From contig JAFTPN010000072.1 of NCBI GenBank assembly GCA_017463245.1, forward strand, positions 1 through 64,000: a stretch of 64,000 bases of DNA, in the 5' to 3' direction. The first letter of the stretch is position 1. Each line of letters begins with the position of its first letter. The translations under genes were made by a program, and so were the position numbers. The notes below the pieces were generated by a model. That model had not been told where the DNA came from, searched no databases, and was given only the letters and a program-made list of their open reading frames with translations. Of this stretch, positions 33,596 to 41,954 are shown piece after piece. The stretch comes from Clostridia bacterium (GTDB taxonomy: Bacteria > Bacillota > Clostridia > Christensenellales > Aristaeellaceae).

Positions 33596-33608
33596 ACCGA
33601 CCGTCGGT
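33596..33608. repeat. Palindrome ACCGACCGTCGGT between ynbB-like gene and spoIVFA
   Basis: Third copy of the ACCGACSGTCGGT motif, here intergenic and preceded by an extra ACCG half. It lies 6 bp after the upstream stop codon and 7 bp before a terminator stem. Confidence 0.7.
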
Positions 33609-33614
33609 CATATT

Positions 33615-33657
33615 ACCACCTTTTCAGTCGTAGTCTTGACTGGAAAGGTGGTTTTTT
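33615..33657 (+). terminator. Terminator whose 3' arm is the spoIVFA ribosome binding site
   Basis: ACCACCTTT (33615-33623) pairs with AAAGGTGGT (33644-33652) and CAGTC (33625-33629) with GACTG (33638-33642), followed by six T. AAAGGTGG is also the best ribosome binding site for the ATG at 33659. Confidence 0.85.
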
Positions 33658-33658
33658 G

Positions 33659-34306
33659 ATGGACAAAGAGACCGTGACGGGGGAAATGAAGATAAAGGAT
33701 AAGCCTGAGATCGACTGGCGTGTTCCGCAGAAGAAGCATCCGGGTGAGGAATTGATGAAGAACCTGGGCGTTGCCTCTGCGCTGGTGCTGTGCGCGGTGG
33801 CGCTGAAAAGCGGTGCGCTGCCGGAATTGTCGGGTGCAACAGATGCTGTGTTGACCTCCGTGACAGACAACACGCTGCTGGACGATCAGCTGGGCAAGCT
33901 GACCTTTGTCAGCGCGCTCTTCCCGGAGGCAACGCTGGTTTTTGGCGAGAGCAAGGCCGGGTCGCTGGCTGTGCCCGTCAGCGGCGGCGTGGTGGTTCAC
34001 GCATGGAGCGAAGCAGAGCCGTACACGACCTGGCGCACTTCGGGCAGCAGCGTTTATTCGTCCAGCGATGGCGTGGTGATGGGCGTGTACCACGGTGAAA
34101 ACGAGGAGCGGCTGGTGCAGGTGATGAACGACAACGGGGTTGCTTGCCTGTATGGCAACCTGCAATCGGCGATGGTGAAAACGGGCGATGCAGTTGCCTC
34201 AGGTGAGCTGCTGGGCACACTTTTGCCGGGAAGTGATTGTGTGTTTGAGGTGCGTGTGGATGGCGTGAGCGTTGACCCGGCAGTGTATCTGTCCAGCGTA
34301 TCATGA
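33659..34306 (+). CDS. spoIVFA: SpoIVFA-like protein with degenerate LytM (M23) domain
   Basis: A 215-residue membrane protein: a cytosolic N terminus, one transmembrane segment (about residues 37-55) and an extracytoplasmic LytM/M23-like domain (VPVSGGVVVHAW to DPAVYL). The zinc ligands of active M23 peptidases (HxxxD, HxH) are missing, as in SpoIVFA, which regulates rather than cleaves. In Bacillus SpoIVFA holds the SpoIVFB protease inactive until a signal arrives from the forespore. The identification rests on this fold and on the adjoining spoIVFB, whose ATG overlaps its stop. An in-frame ATG at 33686 is an alternative start. Confidence 0.8.
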   Translation: MDKETVTGEMKIKDKPEIDWRVPQKKHPGEELMKNLGVASALVLCAVALKSGALPELSGATDAVLTSVTDNTLLDDQLGKLTFVSALFPEATLVFGESKAGSLAVPVSGGVVVHAWSEAEPYTTWRTSGSSVYSSSDGVVMGVYHGENEERLVQVMNDNGVACLYGNLQSAMVKTGDAVASGELLGTLLPGSDCVFEVRVDGVSVDPAVYLSSVS

Positions 34307-35208
34307 TGCGGAGAAAGCTGTTTTCCATTGGCGACACGGCGGTGTATCTGCATCTGGCAACGCTGCTGTTCGGCGCTTACATGGTGCTGATTGGACACGG
34401 CGGGGTGCTGGGCGTTTCCATGGTGTCAATTATGCTGCACGAGGCATCCCATGCCGCGGTAGCCACACTCTTTGGCGCACCGCCGGAGGAAATGGAGATC
34501 ACCCCTTTAGGGGCATTGATGCGCCTGGAGGATGAAGCAGCGCTGCCTGTGGGCAGGCGACTGCTTGTGTTGGCAGCGGGGCCTGCTGCTTCCCTCGGAC
34601 TGTGCTGGGCAGCCATGGCGCTGACACGCTGGGGCGTGCTTCCGGTTGAAACGGGCAGGCTGATGTTCTGCTGCAATGTTCTGCTGCTGTGTGGCAATCT
34701 GCTGCCTGTGCTTCCGCTGGATGGCGGTCGAATGCTGGCATTGCTGTTCGGCCTTCGCTTGCGGCAGGAAACGGTGCGGCGGGTGATGCGCATCAGCGGC
34801 ACGGTCATTGGGCTGTGCTGCATTGCGGGGAACTTCCTTCTGTCTCTGCGGCAGGGCGGGTGGAACTTATCGCTGACCATGGCAGGGTGCTTCATCATGT
34901 ACGCCTCCGCCGTGGCGACGACAACCCAGGCGCTGGCGGAGCTTCGGATGTTCATGGACAGGAAGATTCGGCTGGAGAAGCGGGGCGTGTCAGCATGCAG
35001 CTGGCTGGCTGTGGTGGATGTGCTCCCGCTTCGCAGGGCGGTGAAGCGGCTTTCACCCGGACGCTACACCATGCTGATGGTTTTGCAGCAGGGCAGCTTG
35101 AAGCCCCTGGGAAGCTGTGGCGAGGATGACTTGATGGCTGCCTATCTGGATGAACCAGGCGGCTGCTGTAGACTAATGTTGCGGGAGGATGTATGCGAAG
35201 GGCGCTGA
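34303..35208 (+). CDS. spoIVFB: Intramembrane metalloprotease SpoIVFB (site-2 protease family M50)
   Basis: Cleaves pro-sigma-K in the mother-cell membrane during sporulation. The 301-residue protein has several transmembrane segments, the zinc motif HEASH (46-50) and the second ligand region NLLPVLPLDGGRML (about 130-143). A C-terminal soluble part (about 225-301) resembles the CBS-like region of the family in position, though only weakly. The start overlaps the spoIVFA stop by four bases. Its 3' end overlaps feoA by 16 bp, so sporulation and iron-transport genes share a transcript. Confidence 0.9.
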   Translation: MMRRKLFSIGDTAVYLHLATLLFGAYMVLIGHGGVLGVSMVSIMLHEASHAAVATLFGAPPEEMEITPLGALMRLEDEAALPVGRRLLVLAAGPAASLGLCWAAMALTRWGVLPVETGRLMFCCNVLLLCGNLLPVLPLDGGRMLALLFGLRLRQETVRRVMRISGTVIGLCCIAGNFLLSLRQGGWNLSLTMAGCFIMYASAVATTTQALAELRMFMDRKIRLEKRGVSACSWLAVVDVLPLRRAVKRLSPGRYTMLMVLQQGSLKPLGSCGEDDLMAAYLDEPGGCCRLMLREDVCEGR

Positions 35209-35432
35209 ACAGGCTGAAGATTGGTGAAAGTGCCTATGTGGTGCAGGTCAAAACGGAGGAGCCGCTGCGGTGCCGGCTGCTGGATCTGGGATTTACACCT
35301 GGAACAAAGGTGACGCTGCAACGCATGGCGCCGCTGGGGGACCCGCTGGAGGTCAACATGCGTGGCTATCTGCTGACGCTGAACAGGAGAGATGCTGCGG
35401 CCATCATGGTGCAGAGGAGTAAACCGCGATGA
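35193..35432 (+). CDS. feoA: FeoA family iron transport accessory protein
   Basis: A 79-residue SH3-like protein that acts with FeoB in ferrous iron uptake. Typical features are LRCRLLDLGFTPGTKVTL and the C-terminal YLLTLNRRDAAAIMV. GGGAGG lies 6-11 bases before the ATG, within spoIVFB. Its stop overlaps the feoB start by ATGA. Confidence 0.92.
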   Translation: MRRALNRLKIGESAYVVQVKTEEPLRCRLLDLGFTPGTKVTLQRMAPLGDPLEVNMRGYLLTLNRRDAAAIMVQRSKPR

Positions 35433-37189
35433 TACTGGCGTTGGCAGGCAACCCGAATTGCGGCAAAACAACGCTGTTCAACAGCCTGACGGGTGCCAAT
35501 CAGCATGTAGGCAACTGGCCGGGGGTGACCGTTGAGCAAAAGCGTGGGACGCTGGTGCAGCGCCCGGAGGTAGAGGTGATCGACCTGCCTGGACTGTACT
35601 CGCTGAATGCCTATACGCCGGAAGAAGAGGTTGCCCGGGATTACCTGCTGCACCAGCGCCCGCAGGCGGTGATCAATATTGTGGATGCAACCGTGCTGGA
35701 AAGAAGTCTGTTCCTGACCTTGCAGCTGCTGGAGCGGGGTATTCCGGTGGTGCTTGCCCTCAACATGATGGACGAGGTTCGCACACGGGGCGATGTGATC
35801 GATACAGCCAGATTGTCCAGCGAGCTGGGCGTGCCGGTGGTGTCGATCAGCGCTCGCAGGGGTGAGGGGATCGACAAGCTGATCGATACGGCGCTCCATT
35901 TGTCGCCTGTTGAATGCAAGGCAAACAGGCAACAGCAGATGGACGCAGCCATGCGATACAAGCGTATTGAAGAAATAATGCGCCGCGCAGTAAAACAGAA
36001 GCAGCGAAGGCGAACAATTTCAGACAGAATCGATGCGGTGGTGCTGCATCCTTTGCTGGCATACCCTGTGTTTGCCTTGGTGATGCTGCTGGTCTTCTGG
36101 CTGCCCTTCGGGTCGGTGGGCAAAGGGTTGCAGCAGCTTATGACAAGCTGCATCGAAGGCATTCAGACGTGGTTAAGCGTCTGGCTGGTGCGGATGTCTG
36201 TATCGGCTTGGCTGCAAGGCTTGGTCATCGATGGCATATTCGCGGGTGTAGGCAGTCTCATGCCCTTTCTGCCGGTGATCCTGCTGCTGTTTCTGTGCCT
36301 GTCGCTGCTGGAGGACAGCGGGTATATGGCGCGGTGTGCGTGGATCATGGATCGGCCGCTGAGAGCCATGGGGCTGGCGGGCGGGAGCTTCATTCCGCTG
36401 CTGCTGGGCTTTGGCTGCACCGTGCCAGCGGTGATGGCCACGCGGAGCATGAAGGACCAGCGCCAGCGGCGTATGACCGTTTTGCTGACGCCGCTGATGT
36501 CCTGCGGTGCGAAAACACCGGTGTACACGCAGCTGGCCAGCTTGTTCTTTCCGAATAACCCATTCCGGGCGGTCGTGTGCCTGTATGCTGGTGGCATTGC
36601 TCTTGCGGCGGGGATTGGCCGTTTTCTGCGAGGAACTTCGGTCAGCGGGGAAAGTGCCTCCTTTGTGATGGAGCTGCCGCCCTACCGCCTGCCAACGGCA
36701 GGGAATGTGCTGCGCAGCATGGCGCACAGGGCAGGGGACTTCATGAAGCGTGCGTTCTCGGTGATCCTGCTGGCTTCGGCGGTGATATGGTTTCTGCGCA
36801 GCTTCACTTTCTTGATTCAGCCAACAACAAGCATGGAAGGCAGCATGTTGGGGATCGTAGCGGGATGGTTTGTACCGATTTTTGCACCGCTGGGATTTGG
36901 AAGCATGGCTGCCGTTACGGCGCTGCTGTGTGGCCTGATGGCCAAGGAAAACATCGTCAGCACATTGATGCTGCTGGCGGGCAGCGCTGGGGTTTCTTCT
37001 GCCTTTTCTGGGCAGGCGGGAGCGGCGGCTTATGTCACTTTTGTGCTGCTGTATTCGCCTTGTGTGGCGGCGCTGACGGCGATCCGGCGGGAGCTGGGCA
37101 GCTGGCGCTGGGCGCTGATGGCCGCGCTGGGGCAGACGGGGCTGGCCTGGCTGTGCAGCTGGATCGTGTTTCGGTTGATGGGCGGATAA
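35429..37189 (+). CDS. feoB: Ferrous iron transporter FeoB
   Basis: A GTP-dependent Fe(II) importer in the cytoplasmic membrane. The 586 residues have an N-terminal G domain with G1 GNPNCGKT (8-15), G2 GVTVEQKRG, G3 DLPGLYSLN and G4 NMMDE, a short helical spacer and then about eight transmembrane segments with the Gate motifs (PLLLGFGCTVPAVMATRSMK in the first, a Cys within GCTVPA; SCGAKTPVYT nearby). It is on the short side for FeoB (often 650 or more) because the spacer is compact. It is the last gene of the spoIVFA-spoIVFB-feoA-feoB run. Confidence 0.95.
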   Translation: MILALAGNPNCGKTTLFNSLTGANQHVGNWPGVTVEQKRGTLVQRPEVEVIDLPGLYSLNAYTPEEEVARDYLLHQRPQAVINIVDATVLERSLFLTLQLLERGIPVVLALNMMDEVRTRGDVIDTARLSSELGVPVVSISARRGEGIDKLIDTALHLSPVECKANRQQQMDAAMRYKRIEEIMRRAVKQKQRRRTISDRIDAVVLHPLLAYPVFALVMLLVFWLPFGSVGKGLQQLMTSCIEGIQTWLSVWLVRMSVSAWLQGLVIDGIFAGVGSLMPFLPVILLLFLCLSLLEDSGYMARCAWIMDRPLRAMGLAGGSFIPLLLGFGCTVPAVMATRSMKDQRQRRMTVLLTPLMSCGAKTPVYTQLASLFFPNNPFRAVVCLYAGGIALAAGIGRFLRGTSVSGESASFVMELPPYRLPTAGNVLRSMAHRAGDFMKRAFSVILLASAVIWFLRSFTFLIQPTTSMEGSMLGIVAGWFVPIFAPLGFGSMAAVTALLCGLMAKENIVSTLMLLAGSAGVSSAFSGQAGAAAYVTFVLLYSPCVAALTAIRRELGSWRWALMAALGQTGLAWLCSWIVFRLMGG

Positions 37190-37201
37190 AGCTTTGCGTG
37201 A

Positions 37202-37230
37202 TTGACTTTTTCAGGTGTGTATGCTATTCT
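37202..37230 (+). promoter_or_regulatory. Promoter of the PIG-L/glycosidase fusion gene
   Basis: TTGACT (37202-37207), 17-bp spacer, TATTCT (37225-37230) preceded by TGC, an extended -10. Confidence 0.65.
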
Positions 37231-37264
37231 TCATGGTGGAATTTTATGTTGAAAGGATGCGTCC

Positions 37265-39415
37265 TTGCAAATGAAGAAATGGCTTTCTGCACTTGTCCTT
37301 GCGCTGCTGATGCTTTTGGCCTGCAGCCAGGCTCTGGCCGCTGAGGCGATCGACATCACGGCGGAGTGCAAATACAAGGCGTCCTACAATCAGCGCAACC
37401 AGAAGCTGATGAAGGACAAGAAGTTCACCACCTATTGGGAGAGCGGCAAGGCCAAGGCTCCCTGGCTGGCGATTACCGCGCCTGCGGGTATGCCCATCCA
37501 CGGCCTGTACATCTGCTTTGGCAATATGCCTGAGACCTGGGAGATCCAGGTGGGGGACGGCAATGACTGGCTGACCTACCAGCAGGGCGACACCCGCTTC
37601 CTGCACAGCTATGTGAATATCCCCGAAGGCGCTGAAAAGGTGCGCATCGTGGCCACCTCCGACAAGAAAATCACGCTGAACATCAACGAGATCTACGTCC
37701 TGTCCGAGGGTGATGTGCCCAGCTGGGTGCAGCGCTGGGAACCCACGGTGGAGAAGGCCGATATTCTCTTCCTGTCCACCCATCCCGACGATGAACTGAT
37801 CTTCTTCGGCGGTGCCATTCCCACCTATGCGGTGGAGCAGCAGCGCGATGTGGTGGTGGCCTATTTCAGCCGCTCCAACAGCGCCCGGTCTTCCGAGCTG
37901 CTCAATGGCCTGTGGCACATGGGTGTGCGCAACTACCCGGTGATCGGCACCTTCCGCGATGCTTACGCCAAGAACCTGGCTACCGCCTACAAGAATGCGG
38001 GCGGCCGGGAAAAGGTGATGGAGTGGGTCACAGAGCTGTATCGCAAGTATCAGCCTGAAGTGGTTGTCACCCAGGACAAGGACGGCGAGTATGGCCACTT
38101 TATGCACAAGATGGTGGCTGAGGCTGCCCAGGAGAGCGTGGAATACGCTGCGGCTGAGGGTCAGTACCTTGACTCCTTTATGAAGTACGGCTCCTGGCAG
38201 GTGAAAAAGCTCTACCTGCACCTGTGGCCGGAAAACCAGATTACCTTCGACTGGAATGTGCCTCTGGTGTCCATGAACGGCTCAACCGGCCTGGAGCTGG
38301 CCATCGAAGCCTATGACCTGCACAAAACCCAGGCCTCCTCCGGTATGTCTGTGACCAAGACTGGTTCTGAATACGACAACCGCGTGTTCGGCCTGGCACA
38401 CACCACGGTGGGCGAGGACGTGCGCAAGGACGACTTCCTGGAGAATATCTACGATTCCGTAGGTTCCTTCACGGAGATCGAGGCTACCCCCGAGCCCACG
38501 CCGGTGCCCACGCCTGTGCCTGCCTATGTGTCCATCATGCCTCCGCTAAACGAGAAGGGCTTCATTGATGAAGGGGAGTTCATCTATTCCAGCGAGGAGG
38601 AAGGCCTGTGGATCTTTGTGGATCAGACGGCCAAGGTGATCATCCAGCGCAAGTACGATGCCACCCAGCCCTTGACCTGGTTCGAATGTGAATTGTGGGG
38701 CGATGTGGAAAAGGGCGAGGTGCTCAAGACCACGCAGAATGATCCTGAAAAGATGGGCAAGGTGCGTGTGGACGCCACGGAGACCGCCAAGAAGCACGGC
38801 GTGGTGTTCGCCATGAATACGGACTACTACACCTATCGTGTGTCGGTGAGCAATTCCCGCAAGACCGGCGTGGTGATCCGCGACGGCAAGATCCTCTACG
38901 ACGACCGCTATGCACAGAATGAGATCAGCCCCTCGCTGTTCCCGAATCTGGACACGCTGGCCTTCTATCCCGACGGCAGCCTGTCCGTGCATCACAGCTA
39001 CGAGCTGACGGCGCAGGACTACATCGACCGCGGCGCCTATGACGTGTTCTCCTTCGGCCCCTATCTGATCAAGGACGGCAAGCTTTCCGAGAAGGCCTAC
39101 GACACCTCCACCACCCGCAATCCCCGCGCCGCCATCGGCATGGTGGAGCCCGGGCATTATGTGGCCATCATGTGCGAAGGCCGCCTGCAGCGCTCCAGCG
39201 GCGTGACCATGAGCTACCTGGCCAAGCTGATGCGCGCCAAGAACTGCCAGGTCGCTTTCAACATCGATGGCGGCCAGACGGCGGTGGTGGTGTTCATGGG
39301 CAAGCAGCTGAACAAGATCGGTGCTTATTCCGGCGGCAAGACCAATTCCCGTCCCACCAGCGAAGTGGTTGGCATCGGTCATTCCGACCAGGTGGGCATC
39401 TACGAGGTGAAATAA
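37265..39415 (+). CDS. Exported PIG-L deacetylase fused to a phosphodiester glycosidase (NAGPA) domain
   Basis: A 716-residue exported protein with two catalytic domains. A signal peptide (LLAC may be a lipobox) leads to a beta-rich domain (about 35-155), then a PIG-L/LmbE-type N-acetyl-sugar deacetylase with the zinc motif HPDDE (about 171-175) and SRSNSARSSELLNG, a Pro/Thr linker (EPTPVPTPVP), a second beta region, and a C-terminal NAGPA-type domain (AMNTDYYTYR, NPRAAIGM, FNIDGGQTAVVVFMG) that cleaves sugar phosphodiesters. Both probably act on a surface glycan. GAAAGGA supports the TTG at 37265; ATG 37271 is the alternative. It is monocistronic. Confidence 0.87.
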   Translation: MQMKKWLSALVLALLMLLACSQALAAEAIDITAECKYKASYNQRNQKLMKDKKFTTYWESGKAKAPWLAITAPAGMPIHGLYICFGNMPETWEIQVGDGNDWLTYQQGDTRFLHSYVNIPEGAEKVRIVATSDKKITLNINEIYVLSEGDVPSWVQRWEPTVEKADILFLSTHPDDELIFFGGAIPTYAVEQQRDVVVAYFSRSNSARSSELLNGLWHMGVRNYPVIGTFRDAYAKNLATAYKNAGGREKVMEWVTELYRKYQPEVVVTQDKDGEYGHFMHKMVAEAAQESVEYAAAEGQYLDSFMKYGSWQVKKLYLHLWPENQITFDWNVPLVSMNGSTGLELAIEAYDLHKTQASSGMSVTKTGSEYDNRVFGLAHTTVGEDVRKDDFLENIYDSVGSFTEIEATPEPTPVPTPVPAYVSIMPPLNEKGFIDEGEFIYSSEEEGLWIFVDQTAKVIIQRKYDATQPLTWFECELWGDVEKGEVLKTTQNDPEKMGKVRVDATETAKKHGVVFAMNTDYYTYRVSVSNSRKTGVVIRDGKILYDDRYAQNEISPSLFPNLDTLAFYPDGSLSVHHSYELTAQDYIDRGAYDVFSFGPYLIKDGKLSEKAYDTSTTRNPRAAIGMVEPGHYVAIMCEGRLQRSSGVTMSYLAKLMRAKNCQVAFNIDGGQTAVVVFMGKQLNKIGAYSGGKTNSRPTSEVVGIGHSDQVGIYEVK

Positions 39416-39420
39416 GCATT

Positions 39421-39461
39421 TGCCCGGTTTCCATGCAACAATGTGGAAATCGGGCATTTTT
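39421..39461 (+). terminator. Terminator after the PIG-L/glycosidase gene
   Basis: A 13-bp stem (TGCCCGgTTTCCA with TGGAAAtCGGGCA, 39421-39433 and 39444-39456) and five T. Confidence 0.9.
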
Positions 39462-39505
39462 ATGTGCAAATTCTGCTGTCTTATGCGTCAATGCTTGCCT
39501 TGCGC

Positions 39506-39534
39506 TTGACAATCTTTAAGCAACCCTCTATAAT
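39506..39534 (+). promoter_or_regulatory. Consensus promoter of the transketolase genes
   Basis: TTGACA (39506-39511), 17-bp spacer, TATAAT (39529-39534): a perfect consensus, implying strong constitutive expression. Confidence 0.85.
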
Positions 39535-39603
39535 TTTCTTTGTACGGACAAAATTGTTTTTCGCCTGCAAAAATGGCGATAAGGCATAAGAGGAGGTACT
39601 TTG

Positions 39604-40419
39604 ATGGACATTCAGGCTCTCCAGTCCACGTGCCGTCAGGTGCGGCGCAATATCATTACCATGACCAACAAGGCAGGGGCGGGTCATCCCGGCGGCTCCC
39701 TGTCCTGCACCGAGGCTCTGGTTGCCCTCTACTTCGACGTGATGAAGGGCATCGATCCTCAGGACGACAAGAATCCCAACCGCGACCGCTTTGTGCTGTC
39801 CAAGGGCCATGCTGCCCCTGCGCTGTATGGCACCCTGTGCGAGCGCGGCTACTTTGGCCGTGAGGAGTTCGACAAGTTCCGTCAGCTCCACGGCATTCTC
39901 CAGGGTCACCCCGATGTGAAGAAGTGCCCCGGTGTGGACGCTTCCACCGGCTCCCTGGGTCAGGGCATTTCCATTGCTGTGGGCATGGCGCTGGGCGCCA
40001 AGCACACCGGCAATCCCTGCCATGTGTACACCATTGTGGGCGATGGCGAGAGCCAGGAAGGCCTGGTTTGGGAAGCTTCCATGGCCGCTGCTCACTATGG
40101 CCTGGATAACCTGACCGTGATCTTCGACCACAATGGCATGCAGATCGACGGCACCAATGATGAGGTCATGTCCCTGGGCGATATCGGCGCCAAATGGCGT
40201 GCTTTCGGCTATGACGTGATCGAAGTGGCCGACGGCAACGATATGCAGCAGGTGCTGGACGCCCTGCACACTCCCGCTTGCCCCGGCAAGCCCCGCCTGA
40301 TCCACCTGCACACCACCAAGGGCAAGGGCGTTTCCTTCATGGAAGGTCAGGTTGGCTGGCATGGCAAGGCTCCCAACGCTGAGCAGACCGCTAAGGCTCT
40401 TGCAGAACTGGAGGGTTAA
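39604..40419 (+). CDS. Transketolase, N-terminal subunit
   Basis: The 271-residue thiamine-diphosphate-binding half of a split transketolase, which moves two-carbon units in the non-oxidative pentose phosphate pathway and supplies the erythrose 4-phosphate used by AroF. Visible are GAGHPGGSLSCTEALVALYF near the N terminus, VLSKGHAAPALYG, and the ThDP motif GDGESQEGLVWEA (about 147-159). AGAGGAGG is 7 bases upstream of the ATG at 39604. The partner subunit begins 3 bp after its stop. Confidence 0.95.
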   Translation: MDIQALQSTCRQVRRNIITMTNKAGAGHPGGSLSCTEALVALYFDVMKGIDPQDDKNPNRDRFVLSKGHAAPALYGTLCERGYFGREEFDKFRQLHGILQGHPDVKKCPGVDASTGSLGQGISIAVGMALGAKHTGNPCHVYTIVGDGESQEGLVWEASMAAAHYGLDNLTVIFDHNGMQIDGTNDEVMSLGDIGAKWRAFGYDVIEVADGNDMQQVLDALHTPACPGKPRLIHLHTTKGKGVSFMEGQVGWHGKAPNAEQTAKALAELEG

Positions 40420-40422
40420 GCA

Positions 40423-41337
40423 ATGGAAAAGAAAGCTATCCGAGTCGCTTATGGCGAGGCTCTCGTCAAGCTGGGCGAGACCAACGATAAGGTCGTTGTG
40501 CTGGACGCCGACCTGGCTGCCGCTACCATGACCAACGGCTTCAAGGCCGCTTATCCCGATCGCTTCTACGACTGCGGCATTGCCGAGGCCAACATGGTCG
40601 ATATGGCTGCCGGTATGTCCACCATGGGTCTGGTGCCCTTCTGCTCCACCTTTGCCGTGTTCGCAGGCCGCAACTACGACCAGATCCGCAACGGTGTGTG
40701 CTATCCCAAGTTCAATGTGAAGTTCGGCTTCTCCCATGCTGGCATCACCCTGGGCGAGGACGGCGGCTCCCATCAGGCCATCGAGGATATTGCCCTGATG
40801 CGCGTACTGCCCAACATGACCGTGTTCGTTCCCAGCGACGCCAACGAGTGCTACAAGTGCGTGGAAGCTGCTGCCAAGATCGACGGCCCCGTGTTCATCC
40901 GCACCGCTCGTCTGCCTTCTCCCGTGTATGAGGAGCGCCCCTTCGAAGTGGGCAAGGGCAACGTGATCAAGGACGGCAAGGATCTGGTGATCTTCACCTG
41001 CGGCATCATGCTGGAGCATTGCCTGGAGGCCGTGGAGATCCTGGCTTCCAAGGGCATCGACGCTGCGCTGGTGAACCACCACACCCTCAAGCCCTTCGAC
41101 GAGGAGCTGACCCGTGAATACGCTGCCAAGTGCGGCAAGGTGTTCACCGTGGAAGAGCACTCCGTCATCGGCGGCCTGGGCGACGCTGTGGCCTCTGCCA
41201 TCTGCGGCATGGGTCTGGAGAAGTTCCAGAAGATCGGCATCAACGACGAATTCGGCCAGAGCGGCAAGCCTGCTGACCTGCTGGTGGAATACGGCCTGAC
41301 CGGTGCGCAGATCGCTGAGAAGATCCTGAACGCCTGA
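40423..41337 (+). CDS. Transketolase, C-terminal subunit
   Basis: The 304-residue second half, with the pyrimidine-binding and C-terminal domains (IAEANMVDMAAGMSTMGLVP, then FGFSHAGITLGEDGGSHQAIEDIALMR in parts: ITLGEDGGSHQAIEDIALMR), joined to the first subunit to form the active site between them. Split transketolases of this kind are common in Clostridia and archaea. Its ribosome site (GGAGG) is in the last codons of the upstream gene, so the two are probably made in equal amounts. A terminator follows. Confidence 0.95.
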   Translation: MEKKAIRVAYGEALVKLGETNDKVVVLDADLAAATMTNGFKAAYPDRFYDCGIAEANMVDMAAGMSTMGLVPFCSTFAVFAGRNYDQIRNGVCYPKFNVKFGFSHAGITLGEDGGSHQAIEDIALMRVLPNMTVFVPSDANECYKCVEAAAKIDGPVFIRTARLPSPVYEERPFEVGKGNVIKDGKDLVIFTCGIMLEHCLEAVEILASKGIDAALVNHHTLKPFDEELTREYAAKCGKVFTVEEHSVIGGLGDAVASAICGMGLEKFQKIGINDEFGQSGKPADLLVEYGLTGAQIAEKILNA

Positions 41338-41352
41338 TTCCAATAAAAAAGC

Positions 41353-41385
41353 ACCGGCGCTTCCGTTGTGGGAGCGCCGGTTTTC
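41353..41385 (+). terminator. Terminator after the transketolase genes
   Basis: Stem ACCGGCGCTtCC/GGgAGCGCCGGT (41353-41364 with 41370-41381), loop GTTGT, then TTTTC. The A run before it lets it act on the minus strand too, where the neighbouring gene ends at 41396. Confidence 0.9.
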
Positions 41386-41395
41386 ATGTGCTGTA

Positions 41396-41797
41396 TTAAG
41401 CTTTGTTCTTCCACCATGCCCACAGGCAAAGGCCAGCCTGGGGAATGAGCAGATAGAGATAGTTGACAAAGAGGAACATGGCGACGACGTAGCAAACGCA
41501 GGAGAGCAGCATCAGCTCGCGTTTGCCGGTGAAAAGTGCGCCAGCGTTGATCACCAGGGCGATCCACGCCAAGACCAGATGGGCGATGATCCTGGTGAGC
41601 CACCAGAAGGAGATGGTGGCGAAGAGGGCATAGGCCAAGCCCAGCACGGCAGCTGCAAGCAGCGCCACAGCGGCAGGATCCAGCTGCTGCCAGATCTGCT
41701 GCAGGCGGTTTTGCTCCTGCGCCTGATAGGGGACTGTATTCATTCGCCCGGTGTTCTGCGGGGAATAGCCACGGACGGTCATCTGTTCATTCTGCAT
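41396..41797 (-). CDS. Integral membrane protein of unknown function
   Basis: A 133-residue protein with a polar Gln-rich N terminus (about 40 residues) and four likely transmembrane segments up to the short tail WWKNKA. Not assigned to a known family. On the minus strand GGGAGG sits 7 bases before the ATG at 41797; the ATG at 41803 is too close to it. It appears monocistronic. Confidence 0.7.
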   Translation of the reverse strand: MQNEQMTVRGYSPQNTGRMNTVPYQAQEQNRLQQIWQQLDPAAVALLAAAVLGLAYALFATISFWWLTRIIAHLVLAWIALVINAGALFTGKRELMLLSCVCYVVAMFLFVNYLYLLIPQAGLCLWAWWKNKA

Positions 41798-41907
41798 TTT
41801 CATACCTCCCGCTAAGTGGTTTCACTTATAAGACGAATCAGAAGAGGCTTTTCTTCACATTCCGACAGAAAATGTCAAATATTTTCTATGTAACATTATG
41901 ATAACAC

Positions 41908-41945
41908 AAGCCCCGACAGATGGCAATACCTTCTTGTCGGGGCTT
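41908..41945 (-). terminator. Hairpin after the DUF1653 gene
   Basis: A perfect 11-bp stem AAGCCCCGACA/TGTCGGGGCTT (41908-41918 with 41935-41945). It ends the amino-acid importer operon on the minus strand; the T tract is weak (TTGTGTTAT). The rest of 41804-41954 shows nothing else clear. Confidence 0.65.
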
Positions 41946-41954
41946 GAAGCATAT

